64,000 nt of DNA from Cytidiella melzeri (GCA_022592445.1 JABYQR010000020.1:62001-126000); one strand, 5' to 3'; counted from the first letter of the stretch, positions 33,839 through 46,534 are shown. Translations and numbers: made by a program. The notes: generated from the letters alone by a model not told the origin.

Positions 33839-35262
33839 TTACATATACGTAGCTGTCAATCTTCCAACAATATATTGCTCAGTCGTTACTGGCGAGTACT
33901 TTGCTTTGTTGTCAGGTCCAGAACAGTTGGGAAGGCACGCAATCTCGGCGTCGAAGTTCGGATTGCAGAAGAACGCGATAGAGTGGCGGTGTGGTGTGAT
34001 TCCCTCCGTATCGCTGATTTTCTTTGCCGGTGGGGCGACAACCCGATGGAGAGTAGACCTTAAGACGTCGTTGCTCCAGCGTGCCATGAGATCGCCAGCG
34101 TTGATGACAATTGAGCCAGGCTACGTGCGACATAAGGAGCCAGATAAGCTGCATGATTGGAGGACTTACTATTGGCGGAGCTGGTTGGAACTCCTTGGTA
34201 TGAGGATTCTGGACTTCAAGACCGCCGACCTTCACAGAAATGTTGAGGAATGCTCTATGTGAAATTTGTGTAGGTGCTCACCGAGTCTTGGAATAAGAGT
34301 GTTAGAGTGCCATAATCTGCCAGAATGTCAGCTTTTACGGATAGCAACACAGCATATGTAATGTTTGCCTGAGTGAGCTCCTGCGCGTGCTTGCCCATCC
34401 CCGAGGAGAAGGTTCGTCTTGATAGGTGGGTAGGATAGCAAGCGGAGGTTATGGCACTGTTGGTTGATCTTTTCGTCAAAGAACTTTTCGTCCAGCTCGA
34501 GGCCAAGTGCGATAGCTCGCATAACATAAACATGCAGATCGTGACATGTTCTGTAGAAATCCAACATTGTCTGTTTGAACCGAGGTGCATCACTCTCTTG
34601 CGGCCAATGGTTCTTCCATGTCTTGTCCCAATCGCGGCCAATCTCCATGCTTTCCTTGAAGTCCGGTGCTTTCGCACGAAGTGCTGCGATTTCATCTGGG
34701 TCGGCGGATTGTGTGACACGTTCCCTGCCGATAGCAACGTAGCCACGATTTGAGCGAGGATCTTCCCAAGCAAGCTGTTGCTGTATATGACGTTCAGTTC
34801 GCAACAAGAACAGCGGACAGACGATGTTTAGTTAACCTTTACGTCCGTAGGTAGACGGAAGAATTCAGCACTCTATCATATAACAGGACGTGAGAAGCAC
34901 ATAGTTTGGGAACAAGATTTTCCCCAAGTACCTTCTGAAATGCGTTTGAAACTGTGCTGCTCGGAATACCATGCTTATCCAAGTAGATGAACCCAACCTC
35001 TTTGAAGCCGTTCACAATCTCAGCTGCCGTATGCCGTTTCTCTGCGACGGAGGACGCGTTCAGGAATTTGCTGAAATCAATCAGAGGTATTTTGAAAGAC
35101 GGTGCCTATATATGTAGATAAGACTCTAAGATTCTATTCCAGCAGCACGTTTATGCCTGTACTGGAACTTACGTCCGCGACTGTGGCTAATGTTCGTCTT
35201 GACCAGCAGACTTGAGCAACGGCAATGCAGCGTTTTGCAGAGGTCAGACGTAGGGACAGCAT
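33839..35262 (-). CDS. 2-oxoglutarate/Fe(II) oxygenase, isopenicillin-N-synthase-like
   Basis: Seven exons, complement(join(33839..34120,34170..34229,34282..34316,34369..34780,34837..34872,34932..35105,35173..35262)), encode 362 residues. The iron ligands are His236 and Asp238 (AGAHSDYGTLTLLF) and His294 (STLHRVV); Arg314 and Ser316 (RHSIAFF) should bind 2-oxoglutarate. The N-terminal DIOX_N part shows IPLIDFSKFL and EVGFIYLDKHGI. The family catalyses hydroxylation, desaturation or ring closure of small molecules; the substrate is unknown. The chosen ATG at 35262 gives an Arg-rich leader (MLSLRLTSAKRCIAVAQ) that could target mitochondria. The intron 34317-34368 needs a GC donor (TCAG|GCAAAC), and without it the HSDYG motif is lost. 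Confidence 0.9.
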
Positions 35263-35704
35263 CTCTTGTGCGATAGTGCAAGAGAGCAACAGAGAGGGTG
35301 ATATGAACTCACGTTTATCTCAAGGCGTTATGTAGTCGGTTCTTATCAGCCTCGGCAAAGTCCGCGCGAAACGCGACTTGCCAATTTGACGTCGTTTTCA
35401 ACAACGTTCACGGCAAATTCACGCACAGCGGAGGACAGAGTTGCCCCGAGTGGATCTGTTGTTGCTAGATCTAATTATGCTTGCCATGCTTTATTGGCAT
35501 GAGATATTGCGTAACGAGTAACGTCTGACATCTCAGTTCCATCTAGTACTCAGTTACGGTACTGTACTCATGGGCGAGTGGAAGATAATGGCGACCGTAA
35601 ACGTCTAAAAAGACCCATCAATGTCTTCCCTCCCTCGGGACCCCATCTAAGCCCGAAGAATGTCAGCCTAGAACACACAAAGTCCTTTCGGTCAACATGA
35701 GTAC
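35263..35704. other. Intergenic region between the oxygenase and BTB genes
   Basis: This is the promoter of the minus-strand oxygenase and the 3' flank of the BTB gene. No coding region is seen. Confidence 0.4.
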
Positions 35705-38062
35705 TCACTCTCCTGCCGCGACTTCCTGGCAACATTGCTCAAATTCAGCGGAGACAGAAACTTCGTCCCACTTATCCACCACGTAGTCCTATGAAGATGA
35801 TGCTCATTGAGGCGATGTCGTAAACATAGATGAAATGAATGAACACCAACCTCTACCAGAGCATGCAGCTCATCCCATGTCTTTGAAGCCAACAAGATGG
35901 CGAAACTGGTTTCAGGGTTTATAGTGGACATGATATGTTCAAGTGATAATGAGGCAAGGCCTGGCATCGCGTAACGATGGGCTACTTGATACATGGACAA
36001 CGCAGAAGCCGGGGGCGGTGGGGGAGCAGGATGTGGATGAGGGTCGACGGAAGCAACACCAGACGGACGTGTGCGCTGTCGTTGCTTGAGAGGTGACATG
36101 GGATGATGAGGATTAGGTGTAAAGCCATGTCCAGAGGTTGAAATCGCAGGGGGAATAGGCACCACGTTTGTCCCACGTGGCGAGGAAGGACTTTTGGGGA
36201 CGGCGATGGGGACGGCCAATGTAGCAGAAGCACCAACTGAAGATGCTCCAGTATTAGTAGAAGTAGAACGACGGGTAGGGGACGGTGGAGGTCGAGTAGA
36301 GCTTGAACTTGATACGTGTGAAGATTTGGACGACGCTGCTAGCCGAGAGGAGGACGAAGTACGAGGAATAGGTGGAGGTTGACTCGCGCCAGTCGATCGC
36401 TTTCCTTTGTCGCCTGCGCTCTCGTTGCTGGTCGCACTGCGTGTCTCGTTGGCGGCAGAGAAAATGTCCAGTGTATCAGGCACAAGCTCGCCCTTGCTGA
36501 ATGTAGCCCAACCCCATTCATCCGCAACCATAGAGGGATCAAGAGCCTTGGCACTCCATCCGGCCCCCACGCCTTCGACTGCAAGCTTTGGATTATCGTG
36601 CTCCTTGAATAGTAACCAGTTCGAGTATACCCATTTGAGCAACCAGTATATAGTCCCAAAATCAGCTTCCTCTACCACAACTTTATAGGTCTTGCGTTCT
36701 CCGGGAGAGCGCGGTCCCGCTGTATTTTCCGCAAAAGATGAACTTAGCATGGTGGCAAAGTACTCAGATCTGCGAGTCAAGATGTCCGAATGGGCGTAAA
36801 TGACACGCTTGCGCGCGACCGTATGTAGGGCTGTAGAAGAGGTCGAAGCTGATGATGGCGGACGTTGATTATGAGGAGTTTCGGTACCAGGTGAGCTCGG
36901 CGAGGATTCCGGGGTTTGAGAATCCTCTTTACGTTCCAGACAAATGAACTGTACATCTCCGGTATCTAGCCGAACTTTGAGCAACGAAAGACGTGTTACT
37001 GAGCTGACTCACTTGCGTTGTCCAGCATTGCCTCCAGGCCGTCTAGCAAGTCTTTCGGAACGTACGAAACTGCAGGCTGATGAGGAAAGAATGGACCAAC
37101 AGGACAATGTATCTGGACACAAATCACAAATGAGTCTGTCTCTCGAATTCTAGGATTTTCCAACAGAGATGACAAAGGAGGTAGAGGACAGTCTGATATG
37201 TTACGTTAGCACATAAAAAATTTAGGCGGGTATGAAGGACGTACTCCACACTTCGCTGTCTTCCCTGAATACCCAGTCGGTTTGCCAGAACTCCCAAGCC
37301 CAGTCAGGACGAGCTCCGCGCTCCCCTGCGCGGTCGTCCTGGCACTTGATACCGGCAAACATTGATGACGAAATTTCGTAATCTGCATGCGCATATTCTA
37401 GCATAACAGAAGTGACATATAGTGAAAGCGAAGGAGGTTGAGTCCTGATAAGGGGAGGGTCGGCTTCTGTCACCTCTGGGGAGGATGGTTTGGCTGTTTT
37501 TATAAGCATTGCGCAACTCTGCATATAGTTCAAATAATCACCGATTTCAAGCTTAAATTTTCCATCTCCAAGCATAGGTGCGTCCCTCAAGACATCAAAA
37601 GTGGCAGCATCTGAGCTGTCCTCCTTCTCAGGTAACTCGACGTGATCACGTAGTCGGTGCACATCTCTGACAACCCACTCGAAAGCCTACAATGCTCCGT
37701 AGAACATGAGGTTTTCGTAAAATGTATATAGTGATAACATAACGCACTGTGAACGACCAGTGCCGAGTATTATCTTCAGCAGCAGCGATGCCAGAGGATG
37801 GCCCCAAGTTGGAGTTCTTCCGTGCTAGTCCAGACGGAGAAGGCGTGCTTGCTGACGACCTGTAGTCCCAGCCGCTGCCAAGAGCCATCATCGACGCGTT
37901 TGCAGAGTTAATTGACGTGGAAGACGACGCCGATGACGAAGAACGGTGCGAGTACGTTGTGTACGGCCAGTGCGGGCGCGACAGCGGCGAAGGTCGACCT
38001 GGCGACGAAGAGATTGTTGAACTATTAATCCGTGGTGAAGCTTGTCGCGATATGTCGGACAT
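35705..38062 (-). CDS. BTB/POZ-domain protein with long disordered regions
   Basis: Five exons, complement(join(35705..35788,35851..36974,37013..37192,37245..37686,37748..38062)), encode 714 residues. A Ser-rich start is followed by a globular part with HWSFTAFEWVVRDVHRLRDH and LEIGDYLNYMQSCAML. A BTB/POZ fold at about residues 365-440 reads KRVIYAHSDILTRRSEYFAT and then FGTIYWLLKWVYSNW. A Pro/Ser-rich stretch of about 180 residues and a BACK-like tail (ALSMYQVAHRYAMPGLASLS) complete it. Such proteins are usually Cullin-3 adaptors. The ATG at 38062 is the first in the open frame; a non-coding 5' exon ending at a GTGAGT near 38180 is likely. The 36975-37012 intron is short (38 nt). The last intron is optional: read-through would also stay open. 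Confidence 0.82.
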
Positions 38063-38491
38063 CTGTGCCAATGTACGAGGCGTTGCTGAAGACGTTGGCT
38101 ACGTGTTCGCGCGCTGTGGTTGTCCCAGTTCAACTTCGTAGCTTCCTCGTTTAGCAATGTCGGCTATATCTCTACTCACCGGGTTTGATCCGCCAGGGCT
38201 CCCTTTTCAGGACATGATGTCGGTGCTTCTGGTTTACTCATGAACGCTGTTGCGTATCAGTAACGCGACCAGTAAGTATCAACAGCTCATCTACTTGTCG
38301 AAGGCGGCGGTGGATAACAAGGAGCTTGCACTATGCGGATACCAAGATCAGCTAGGACTCCTGCTGTGGTGCGTGGCTTTACGCAGGTCTCTCATCTCGT
38401 GCTCTGACCTGGTGTTTCTCGCAATTTACTCTCCAGATGGTTATGCCACACGTTGCGTCGCGTTATGGGCCGTTTGCTGCTCACTTGAAAG
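38063..38491. promoter_or_regulatory. Divergent promoter region, BTB gene / aldehyde dehydrogenase
   Basis: 430 bases separate the two divergent start codons. It should hold both promoters and the 5' leader intron of the BTB gene. No TATA box is obvious. Confidence 0.4.
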
Positions 38492-40607
38492 ATGTCAATT
38501 TTGATAAGGACGCGGGCGGGAGGGAAGAGTGCGTGGTTGCATTCAATGCGGTTCTCGTCACGGTCATCCTCAGCAGCACAATCTCTCAGGATTCCTGTAC
38601 ATAATCCAGCTACCGGAGAGGAACTCTGCAAGTACGTGCAACGTTTGAGTCAACTGAACTTTCCATACTCACAAACGTAGGATCGTCTCAGCGTCTTCGT
38701 ATGATGTTGATACTGCTATTTCCAATGCACAAGACGTCTTCAAGTCCGGGGTGTGGTCAAAGACTCCCGCTCTACATCGTTCCATGGTATTTTCGAACCT
38801 TGCTCGCCGACTCGATGAGAAAATCGGTGATTTGGCCGCGTTGGAATCTATGCAAACAGGTCGTGCGATACGGGAAATGAAGGCTCAGCTCGGTAGACTT
38901 CCAGAATGGCTGTAAGTTCCTGTACATTTCCAAGTTTAACTGATTGGGACAAACCAATGCAGCGATTATTATGCCGCACTGCTTCGCACTCGTCAGGACT
39001 TTGTTGCACCCACACAAGGAAAGCTTCTCAACTACGTACAGCGAATTCCACTTGGAGTTGTGGCTCAAATTACAGTACGTATACTAAGTTTGAGCTGCAT
39101 AGTTGTTCTACTTAATCCAGTAGCCCTTCAATCATCCATTGCTCATAGCAGTGAAGAAAATTGCGCCCGCACTGGCAGCCGGAAACTCTGTCATTGTGAA
39201 ACCGAGTGAGATGGCGCCACTGTCTGTCCTTGCATTTGCAAAGATGGCACACGAAGAGGGAGGTACGTATATATTGTCGTGCCGCGCAGCCATAACACTC
39301 ACAATGACTATATGCTAGTACCTAGCGGTGTCCTATCTGTTCTACCAGGCTACGGCAAAACGACTGGGAAGGAAATTGCCTCGAATCCAATCATACGGAA
39401 AGTTGACATCACCGTAAGCTATGTTTTCCGCCGCTTCTGGCCACCATATTCTCATTTGATGTTAGGCGGGCACTGCTACCGGTCGTGAGATAGGTAGCAT
39501 CGTAGGAGGAAATCTTGCGAGCTTTACTGCTGAACTCGGAGGGAAGGTAAGTCACTCCGATGATGTGCACGGCTTGAAGACAGATCTGAGTAACTAATCT
39601 TATGCAGGCACCTATAGTCATCTTCAACGACGCGGATCCTGTCGCCGCCGCCAATGGAGCCGCATTCGCAGCATTCGTCGCATCAGGACAAACATGTATA
39701 TCTGGAACACGGCTGATAGTGCAAAGCGAAATATACGACGAGTTTATGACTCACTTCATGCACAAAGTAGAAAGTATCACAATTCGAATGGGCGATCGTG
39801 CGTGTCTTTCTTATTGGACATCTGAGAGGTTCATCATTCTGACTGGATGTATCGTAGCTCTCAACCCCGGATCAACGATGGGAAGCGTCATTTCACCTCA
39901 ACAACTGGAACGCATAGAAAGTATGGTACAACGCGAAGGGAAAGGCACCGGGAAGATCATTGCCGGTGGGAAACGGATGACGGACAAGTCCCGTCTGGAT
40001 CAGTTCGATTTCTCACAAGGAGCCTTCTTCCCTCCGACCGTTATCACGAACGTGTCGACAGAAGACGATTTATGGAGAGAAGAGATCTTCGGCCCTGTTG
40101 TGGTGGTCAAGAAATTCGCGGTGAGTGAGGCGGAAGTGAACGTGATGTGCGAATACTAAGTCCATCACAGAGCGAAGAGGACGGCGTTTCTTTGGCCAAT
40201 GCATGCAAGTATGGCCTCGGTGCTGGTATTTGGACTCAGGACCTGTCTCGCGCACACCGCGTATCTGAGCAGATTGAAGCTGGCCTCGTTTGGGTAAATA
40301 CGCATCATAGAAACGATCCCAGCTCTCCTTGGTCAGTTACGTGCAACCGGCATCGCAACAACTTTGAGCTAATACGGTGACATAAAGGGGCGGTATGAAG
40401 GACAGCGGAATAGGGAGAGAAAACGGTCTAGAGGCTTTTGAAGCTTGTAAGTTCAAAATGTGAGGTCGGCTGATATGTTGCTTACTGCAGTCATGTATTC
40501 TAGACACCCAAAGCAAGTCCACTATCATCAACATCGCGTCCATGGAGGAGACGCGGGATATACAGGACTGGTTCGCTGAGAGCTCCACGGCCAAGCGCTA
40601 TGGTTGA
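38492..40607 (+). CDS. Aldehyde dehydrogenase (NAD(P)+-dependent)
   Basis: Eleven exons (38492..38631, 38681..38911, 38963..39074, 39124..39262, 39319..39413, 39466..39546, 39608..39797, 39858..40120, 40171..40331, 40388..40446, 40504..40607) encode 524 residues, normal for the family. It oxidises an aldehyde to the acid. The cofactor fold contains VIVKPSEMAPLSVLAFAK and a glycine-rich TAGTATGREIG. The catalytic pair is Glu262 (TAELGGK) and Cys296 (SGQTCISG). EEIFGPVVVVKKF and the C-terminal GGMKDSGIGRENG are typical. The N-terminus (MSILIRTRAGGKSAWLHSMRF) is basic and could be a mitochondrial presequence. The aldehyde used cannot be inferred. Confidence 0.94.
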
Positions 40608-41302
40608 ACACTCAATAATCACTGACTATACGATGGGAAAGTTGGTTTTCACTTTGTAAGTGCTCAAACATTCACCTGCAAACCGCCATCCATCCGTTGC
40701 GTATGTTTGCAGCAGGGCAGACGATTGTTTGCTCTACTAGACTGGTCTCTATGCTCCTTAGCCGAATTCAAATAGGGGCATCATGTATGGCTAGCGGGGT
40801 TTTCAGCAACGACGCCGGTGATTCCATGCGAATGGCCGTGCCTCCTAGCGTGCCAGTGTGGCCTTCTTGTTGAGTTGGTACTCTCGTGCGTCTCGCTGAG
40901 CATATCGGGTGGACTTGCATCGGCCGGACGCCAACCTCATCAGCAAGCCGCTGACGCACGTTGTAGTGAGTTGCAAAACCTTCAAAATACGTCTTTGACT
41001 AGCCAGGAAGTATGCACTACCGCACACGACGTTCGTCTCTTGTCTCCACGTCCAAATGAGGTCGAGACAGCGTGAACACTCATTTGATAGCTTGTCTATT
41101 CAACTGCATGTAGGTAACTACTGCGGCGGCGGCTATAGTGTTGATTTAGTTGAAACAGAACGGGCTCGGACCCCTCTGGGAATACATTAATGATGCTGGA
41201 ATCCGGCTAGGGATATATAATTGTCAACTGACAGAGGATTTTACACCCCAGAATCACTAACTTACGCAACTGCATCTTTCTCCCTCCTGAAATCAACTCA
41301 CT
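40608..41302. other. Intergenic region between the ALDH and amidohydrolase genes
   Basis: About 700 bases without a supportable gene; the 3' flank of ALDH and the promoter of the next gene. Confidence 0.4.
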
Positions 41303-43175
41303 ATGTGTACTACAGGATACATCCTAAAGGGCGGCACCATCGCTACATTTACCAAGGACGGCCCACAGACCTTCAAATCTGACGTCTTGGTCCATGGATC
41401 GACGATTCACAAAATTGCAGAAGATATACCTGTGACTCAGGGTATCGAGGTTATCGACTGCAAGAACAAGTGGATCTCTCCCGGCTTCATCGATACGCAT
41501 AGGTGAGCTTGGATCGAGCGCTGCAATCTCAGATGACTACATACTAACAGACGCTTTTTTTTGAACATTCCAGACATACGTGGATGACTGTCTTGCGAGG
41601 CAACCAGGATGAGTAAGTCGTGTCTCTTTATATGTGTTCACATCGGAGACTCACCGCGAAGCCGCCAGCTGGCTGCTGACAGAGTATTTCGTCAAGAATA
41701 CCTGGTACGCTTCTCTCACCCATTCACAATGCACAATGAATGAATTGAATGCGAAGGACTGTGCAAACCGCTCTCACCGTCGACGAAGTTCGCATCGGTC
41801 AGCTCGCCGGCTGCCTAGATGCCCTTCACTCCGGTGTGACGACGATTCTCGACCATTTCCACGCAAACAACTCGCCAGAACACGCCGAGGCAGTGCTCGA
41901 AGCTACAGTCGATTCCGGCGCCAGAGTCGTCCTGTGCCCCGCTCGCCAAAGCTGCGCTACTCAACTCTTCCCTCAGCTCAAATTTGACAGTGAGGTCGAG
42001 ACGGCGAAGTGGCAGATAGCGAAGTTCAAGGAGTGGGGGTCTAGGATCGGTGGTGGGAAGTTGAGCAAAGACGGCAGGGTGACGCTTGGTCTAGCGTGGG
42101 TCTTTTCCCTCGAGCTTGTATACTCATCGACACGCGACGCTGAGAATGTGAACGACCGTGTTGCAGGTATGATATTGTAGGGTCGGGCGATAACACCGCC
42201 CACCAAGAAGTCATCAAACTCGCTCGATCAATCCCGGTCGCTGTAATCACTGCTCACGTCGTCAAAGGTTAGCAGTACTCTGAAATCAATTGTATGTGCG
42301 GTTTTTCTGACCTCCGTAGGTCCTCGTATCGTTGAGTACCGCGATGCAGGGTTACTTGGTCCCGACTTTGTGTTCTCTCACTGCAACGAACTATGGGACC
42401 ATCCCGAACCCGACGATGAGATGTGGGCTGTCATGAAGGACCACGGATGCGCTATCGCGTCGACACCTGTGGATGAGCTCGGGATGGCACACGGACTGCC
42501 CGTTGCATTCGAGGCAGTTCAAAGAGGCGTCAAGTGCGGCTTGGGAGTGGCAAGTACAATGAAACTGACACATGATGTAGTGGACTCATATTGATCTGTC
42601 ACAGGACGCAACCTCTATCAGCAGCGGCGAGTTGTTCAGTCAGATGCGCTTCGCGCTTCAATTCAAACGAGGTAGGTTTTCATCGATGTAGCTATAAACA
42701 ACAACCCCTAGTGACGATGACCGGCCGTCTGACAGGGAGGATGCACGAGAAAATCTACAACACGAAAAAGACCCCTCCGCTGCACAACGAATTCAACTCG
42801 AGCGACGCGTTCCGCCTCGCCACACTCGGCGGCGCAGAGGCCATGAACATGGCAGACCAAATTGGCTCTATTGAAGTTGGGAAAAATGCGGACCTACTCA
42901 TCTTCGACGCCCACAGTGTGAATTTGGCAGGTATCCAGGATCCATTCCGGGGTATCGTGTTCCACGCGTCCGATGCGGATATTGTCACGGTCATGGTTGA
43001 CGGAGAGATTGTGAAAAAGGACGGGAAGTTGACCAAGTTTGAGTGGGCGAATGTTGCGCAGGAGTTGTCCCAGAAGGCGGACAGTTTGAGGGAGAGGTTT
43101 CCCGAGGACGAGTTGGAAAAGACGTGGAAGAAACACTATTCGCAGCACGGAGGGCCGACGCAGTGGGTGAAGTAG
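41303..43175 (+). CDS. Metal-dependent amidohydrolase (chlorohydrolase / MTA-SAH deaminase family)
   Basis: Eight exons (41303..41502, 41574..41612, 41669..41704, 41757..42095, 42167..42267, 42320..42549, 42605..42671, 42736..43175) encode 483 residues. The protein begins with the small beta domain (ILKGGTIATFTKDG). A TIM-barrel amidohydrolase core follows, with the HxH pair in GFIDTHRHTW and downstream metal histidines in ITAHVVKG and FSHCNEL. The metal Asp lies in GLGVDATSISSG, and the C-terminal part has IGSIEVGKNADLLIFD. Relatives deaminate or dechlorinate purine- or triazine-like rings; the substrate is unknown. The intron after GLGV uses a GC donor (GTG|GCAAGT) and its removal restores the metal Asp. 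For the last intron an alternative acceptor at 42711 would add eight residues. Confidence 0.9.
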
Positions 43176-43485
43176 ACTCGGCACTGCTACTTTGACTGTA
43201 ACTTGAACTGCATGTATGCATCATATTTGTTACACTAACCTGGGCCGCAAATGTGTGTTGACTCCGCGCTGTCCGATCGAGCGATCAACTTCCTTTATCA
43301 GCGCTTCCGCGGGCGCTCGATTCAATGCCTACCTTAGCAGCTGGAATGTTGACCGTCAGTGCCATTACCACAAATATTAACATAAGACTCGAGGCTTGTT
43401 CACCAACCACCACCACCACCACACCCCTCTCACCGTCGTCGTCCACTATATTCTTACTCACTCTACTGCCCCGACGCGACCTCCA
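43176..43485. other. Short intergenic region with a CAC trinucleotide run
   Basis: This contains the promoter of the small membrane-protein gene. A short CCACCACCACCACCACA run lies near 43405. No gene is seen. Confidence 0.4.
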
Positions 43486-44002
43486 ATGAACAACGGTGCG
43501 AGGGTATGTGCCTGACCGTCGACTATATGCGCATACACCCACGGCTAATAACTTGTATGACGACCAGAGCTTGGAGATGGGTATGGGTAAGTTAGCATCC
43601 CTTCATCTGCTGTCGTGTGCAGACTCACAGAATTTCTCTGGGTGCAGGTCAGGGAAAGGCAGCGCCGTTGTCTCAGAGCGACACCATGTCAGTAAGGTCA
43701 TACCACGAGTACGAAAAACTGCCGTTCTTCGGCCCTCCGGATCCCACAAGGTGGCCGTTGCACAAGAAGTGCTTCTTCGGCGGCCTGCTCTTTCCACCAT
43801 TGTGGCTTCTGGGAGCGTTTCTGCCAGTAAGAGACCCTTCAGATAATTGTGCGTACCAGTCGGGACTCGTAACAAAACGCTCGGTTCACCACGTATTGCA
43901 GGGGCCGAGTTGTTCAGGCTGCGTTGTGTCGCCATTGTGATGATCATATTCATCGTGGTCGTTGCCCTCGTCATCCTGGAAACTGCGTTCAAGAACTCGT
44001 GA
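43486..44002 (+). CDS. Small membrane protein of unknown function
   Basis: Four exons (43486..43503, 43568..43586, 43648..43848, 43902..44002) encode 112 residues; the first two coding exons are only 18 and 19 nt. The protein has a conserved-looking core, WPLHKKCFFGGLLFPPLW, with a hydrophobic stretch LLFPPLWLLGAFLPV. A second strongly hydrophobic C-terminal segment (VAIVMIIFIVVVALVILET) ends near the C-terminus, suggesting a tail-anchored or two-pass membrane protein. All splice sites are canonical and in frame. I do not recognise a named family. Confidence 0.75.
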
Positions 44003-44135
44003 TGAAGATCCTGGATCCCAAACTCACAAATCTTACACACTCCTTCATGCTCGTCCACATCTATTTGTACAGCCCCATATATATTAATTAGTGCTACCGT
44101 GCCGTCGTTACCATGCTAGTCTGTTGATTCATATC

Positions 44136-45102
44136 TCATGCAGTTGACTTCACTGCTTCCTTTGCCGGAGTCTATCAGATGTGAAGATGTCAATGCCAGT
44201 TTAAACATAGTCAATGCTTGTTTACATACCTCCGCCTGCTCAATAGGTGCCTCGTCGATGAAATCCGGAGCCTTGTTCAGGTCCGCTAGATAAGATGGGC
44301 CTTCCTCCTCCTCCTCGAATTGTAACGCATCCAGCTCTGGTAGCGCGAAATTGATGCAAGCACCTGGCATGACTTGATAATCAACTCACCTGCCTCGAGA
44401 TCAGCTTCATCAATCTCATCTGGCACAGCATACGACCGCGCCAACGAATCCTGTATTTCGTTCGCCTGCTCCAACAAATCCTCCATCTCGTAATGTATGC
44501 TCTACACCAGAACCCAAAGAATTCAGCATATCACGCTCCCAGGACATTCGCACTAGAGACGACGCACCTCGATCTTGTCAATGTCAATTTTCCCATACTG
44601 TTTCTTGAGCTCCTTGTTCGCCACCTTCATCGCGTCCACAGTCGCCATCGTGTTCCGCAGGTTATCGGTAGCGAGCGACGCAGACTCCATGTTGAACGTC
44701 TGCTGCGTCAGCTGGGCGAGTTGTGACTCGTACATTCGTTTCTGCTTCAACGTGCGGAGTGCGCGCTCTTGAATCGCGTTCTAAGGTACGGAAAGGTCAG
44801 CTGCGGACAAGTTGTACCGTCCTAGCCACCCTTAAAGATGACGAGAGCGAAAGGTATGCAGACCACGTACCTTGCCAGGTCCGTTCCGCAACTTGGCCAT
44901 CTGCTCCTTGTACCTCGCGAGTTCGCCGTCCAACTTCTTCACCTTGACCTCTATCGAGGCCATCCTGTTGTCTGTCTGCCATCGCTGTAGTGTTATGCAT
45001 GTGTTTTGATCAGAGTGTGTATGCTCGACTGACTGATGTGATAGCATCTTGAAGGGACGGCTTGGGCTTCTTGCTTGCGGACGTGCCAAAGATGCGATTC
45101 AT
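44136..45102 (-). CDS. VPS60: ESCRT-III-associated protein Vps60/CHMP5
   Basis: Six exons, complement(join(44136..44171,44230..44336,44390..44501,44568..44780,44871..44975,45034..45102)), encode 213 residues, the usual Snf7-family size. The N-terminus MNRIFGTSASKKPKPSLQDA and the central FNMESASLATDNLRNTM and YGKIDIDKIE are diagnostic for Vps60. The basic first half and acidic second half (DEIDEADLEAELDALQFEEE) fit the autoinhibited Snf7 fold. Vps60 works on endosomes late in multivesicular-body formation, binding Vta1 to stimulate Vps4. The last intron and the short C-terminal exon are less certain than the rest: the unspliced frame also stays open for 37 codons. Confidence 0.93.
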
Positions 45103-45907
45103 AGTGTGTCAAGGCGTGACTGCGATGGTTTTACAAGCATGGGTTGAGCCTCTGAGCGGACGTATAGCAGCTGAACTCACTTACGTCTTCGTGAATGTCG
45201 TAACTTGAAGCAGTAAAGGAACGAGTTGCAATCAAGGGTCTATGTCGCTGCGGTAGGGAGTGGCCCGGAGGAGAGGACGCTGAAGAATGATCATGATCGG
45301 CATCAGAGATTGCCCCAAATGGTATGTATGTACATCGAAACCTTTGTTTGCATGAGTTGACCATGAGCCTTACTAAAGGACTCTGCTCTCATGGTGTCAC
45401 ATAGTGCTTGATCAGGTCCTTTGGCTAATAAATAACGCGTTAAAAGGTGAGGATTCCAGCGACATGCACACTCGAGAATAATACAGTGCTAGCTATGGAG
45501 CAGTCCGATACTCCTTCACTGATATATAGACACTTGTCCGACTCTGCAAAGCGTGCGGTTTCCTACCATCTAGCTAGTGGTCCGAGTCGGTTTTTACCAC
45601 GCCGACCGACCAAATATTAGTGTGATAATTTAGACCGCGTATCATTCATGCCAATGTCACCAGCTGGCAGGAGTGCCTTGTTCCGCATATTGATTAGTGG
45701 CAGTTCATCAACTTCATCAGTCCAAGTATCCTCCACTCTACTCAGATATGTACGAACGGTCGTGCGAATGACAGCCTCCCTCATGCTGCCAGCTTGAAAG
45801 GAGTAACTGCGGCTATAATGCCTAATTAACAAACCTAGATATAAAGCTGCCTGTTGTCACTCGATGCCCCTCCAGGACCACAACCCGTACTTGCCACCCA
45901 GCTTCAG
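45103..45907. promoter_or_regulatory. Divergent intergenic region, VPS60 / secreted protein
   Basis: 800 bases between divergent start codons with no coding sequence that I can support. It must hold both promoters. An ATATAAAG at about 45839 lies about 70 bases before the secreted-protein ATG. Confidence 0.4.
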
Positions 45908-46534
45908 ATGCGTGTTACCCCCGCAGCAACGTCGGCCAGTGCCTTCCTTCTCGCGCTGCTTCATGCTTCAAGGAGTACAACCGCCTTAGCCGTTGCACCC
46001 TTGAATCCACTTACTCTTTACATTGTCGAGGACAATGAGATAGTCGGGGTACGTCAATAGTAAAACCATCGACACAGTGAACGCGCTCACTGTCGATCGC
46101 TCAGCCACTCTGGGTCAACGAAACCACCGGCGCAGCCAAGCTAAATCCCATCACGTCCGTTCCGAACCAGGCTTTCACGATTGACTCTTCGAATCGCTTC
46201 CTCGACCTCGCTATCTCTGGCCTGCCGCACGCATACATCAGCTTCGCAAACACTGGAGCGATATGCGGCGAGTCGGGCCCGCTCGTCTTCACCACTTCTG
46301 ATTCAAACAAGTGCTCGCAGCAGCCGACATTCGATGTCACTTCCACGGACGAGCTGGTGACACTAAACGTGGACGGAAGCTTCCAGGTTTGCGGACCAGA
46401 TAATCACGTAAGTCTTTCAGTGGAAATAGCTGAAGTGACACTCATCGCAATCGGCATAGATCGAATTCGGCAAGCAGTCCGTCGAGGAAGATTGCGTACC
46501 GGTCGAGCTCGTCACGCAATCCTGGACCTCGTGA
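45908..46534 (+). CDS. Secreted protein of unknown function
   Basis: Three exons (45908..46048, 46105..46407, 46460..46534) encode 172 residues. A signal peptide of about 28 residues (SASAFLLALLHASRSTTALA) is followed by a mature part with four cysteines (ICGES, NKCSQQ, QVCGPD, EDCVPVEL), consistent with disulfide pairs. The repeated Thr/Ser/Asn content (WVNETTGAAKLNP) suggests glycosylation. No transmembrane or GPI signal is visible, and no known domain. Its stop lies only 80 bases from the stop of the convergent peroxidase gene. Confidence 0.8.

Noticed and set aside
33471..33839. 122-codon minus-strand frame next to the oxygenase gene
   Set aside because: It is hydrophobic, lacks any motif, and is antisense to three other open frames; there is no evidence of expression or homology.
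43400..43425. CAC trinucleotide run resembling a short tandem array
   Set aside because: It is a simple repeat of a few units without spacers; not a CRISPR and not long enough to report as a repeat feature.
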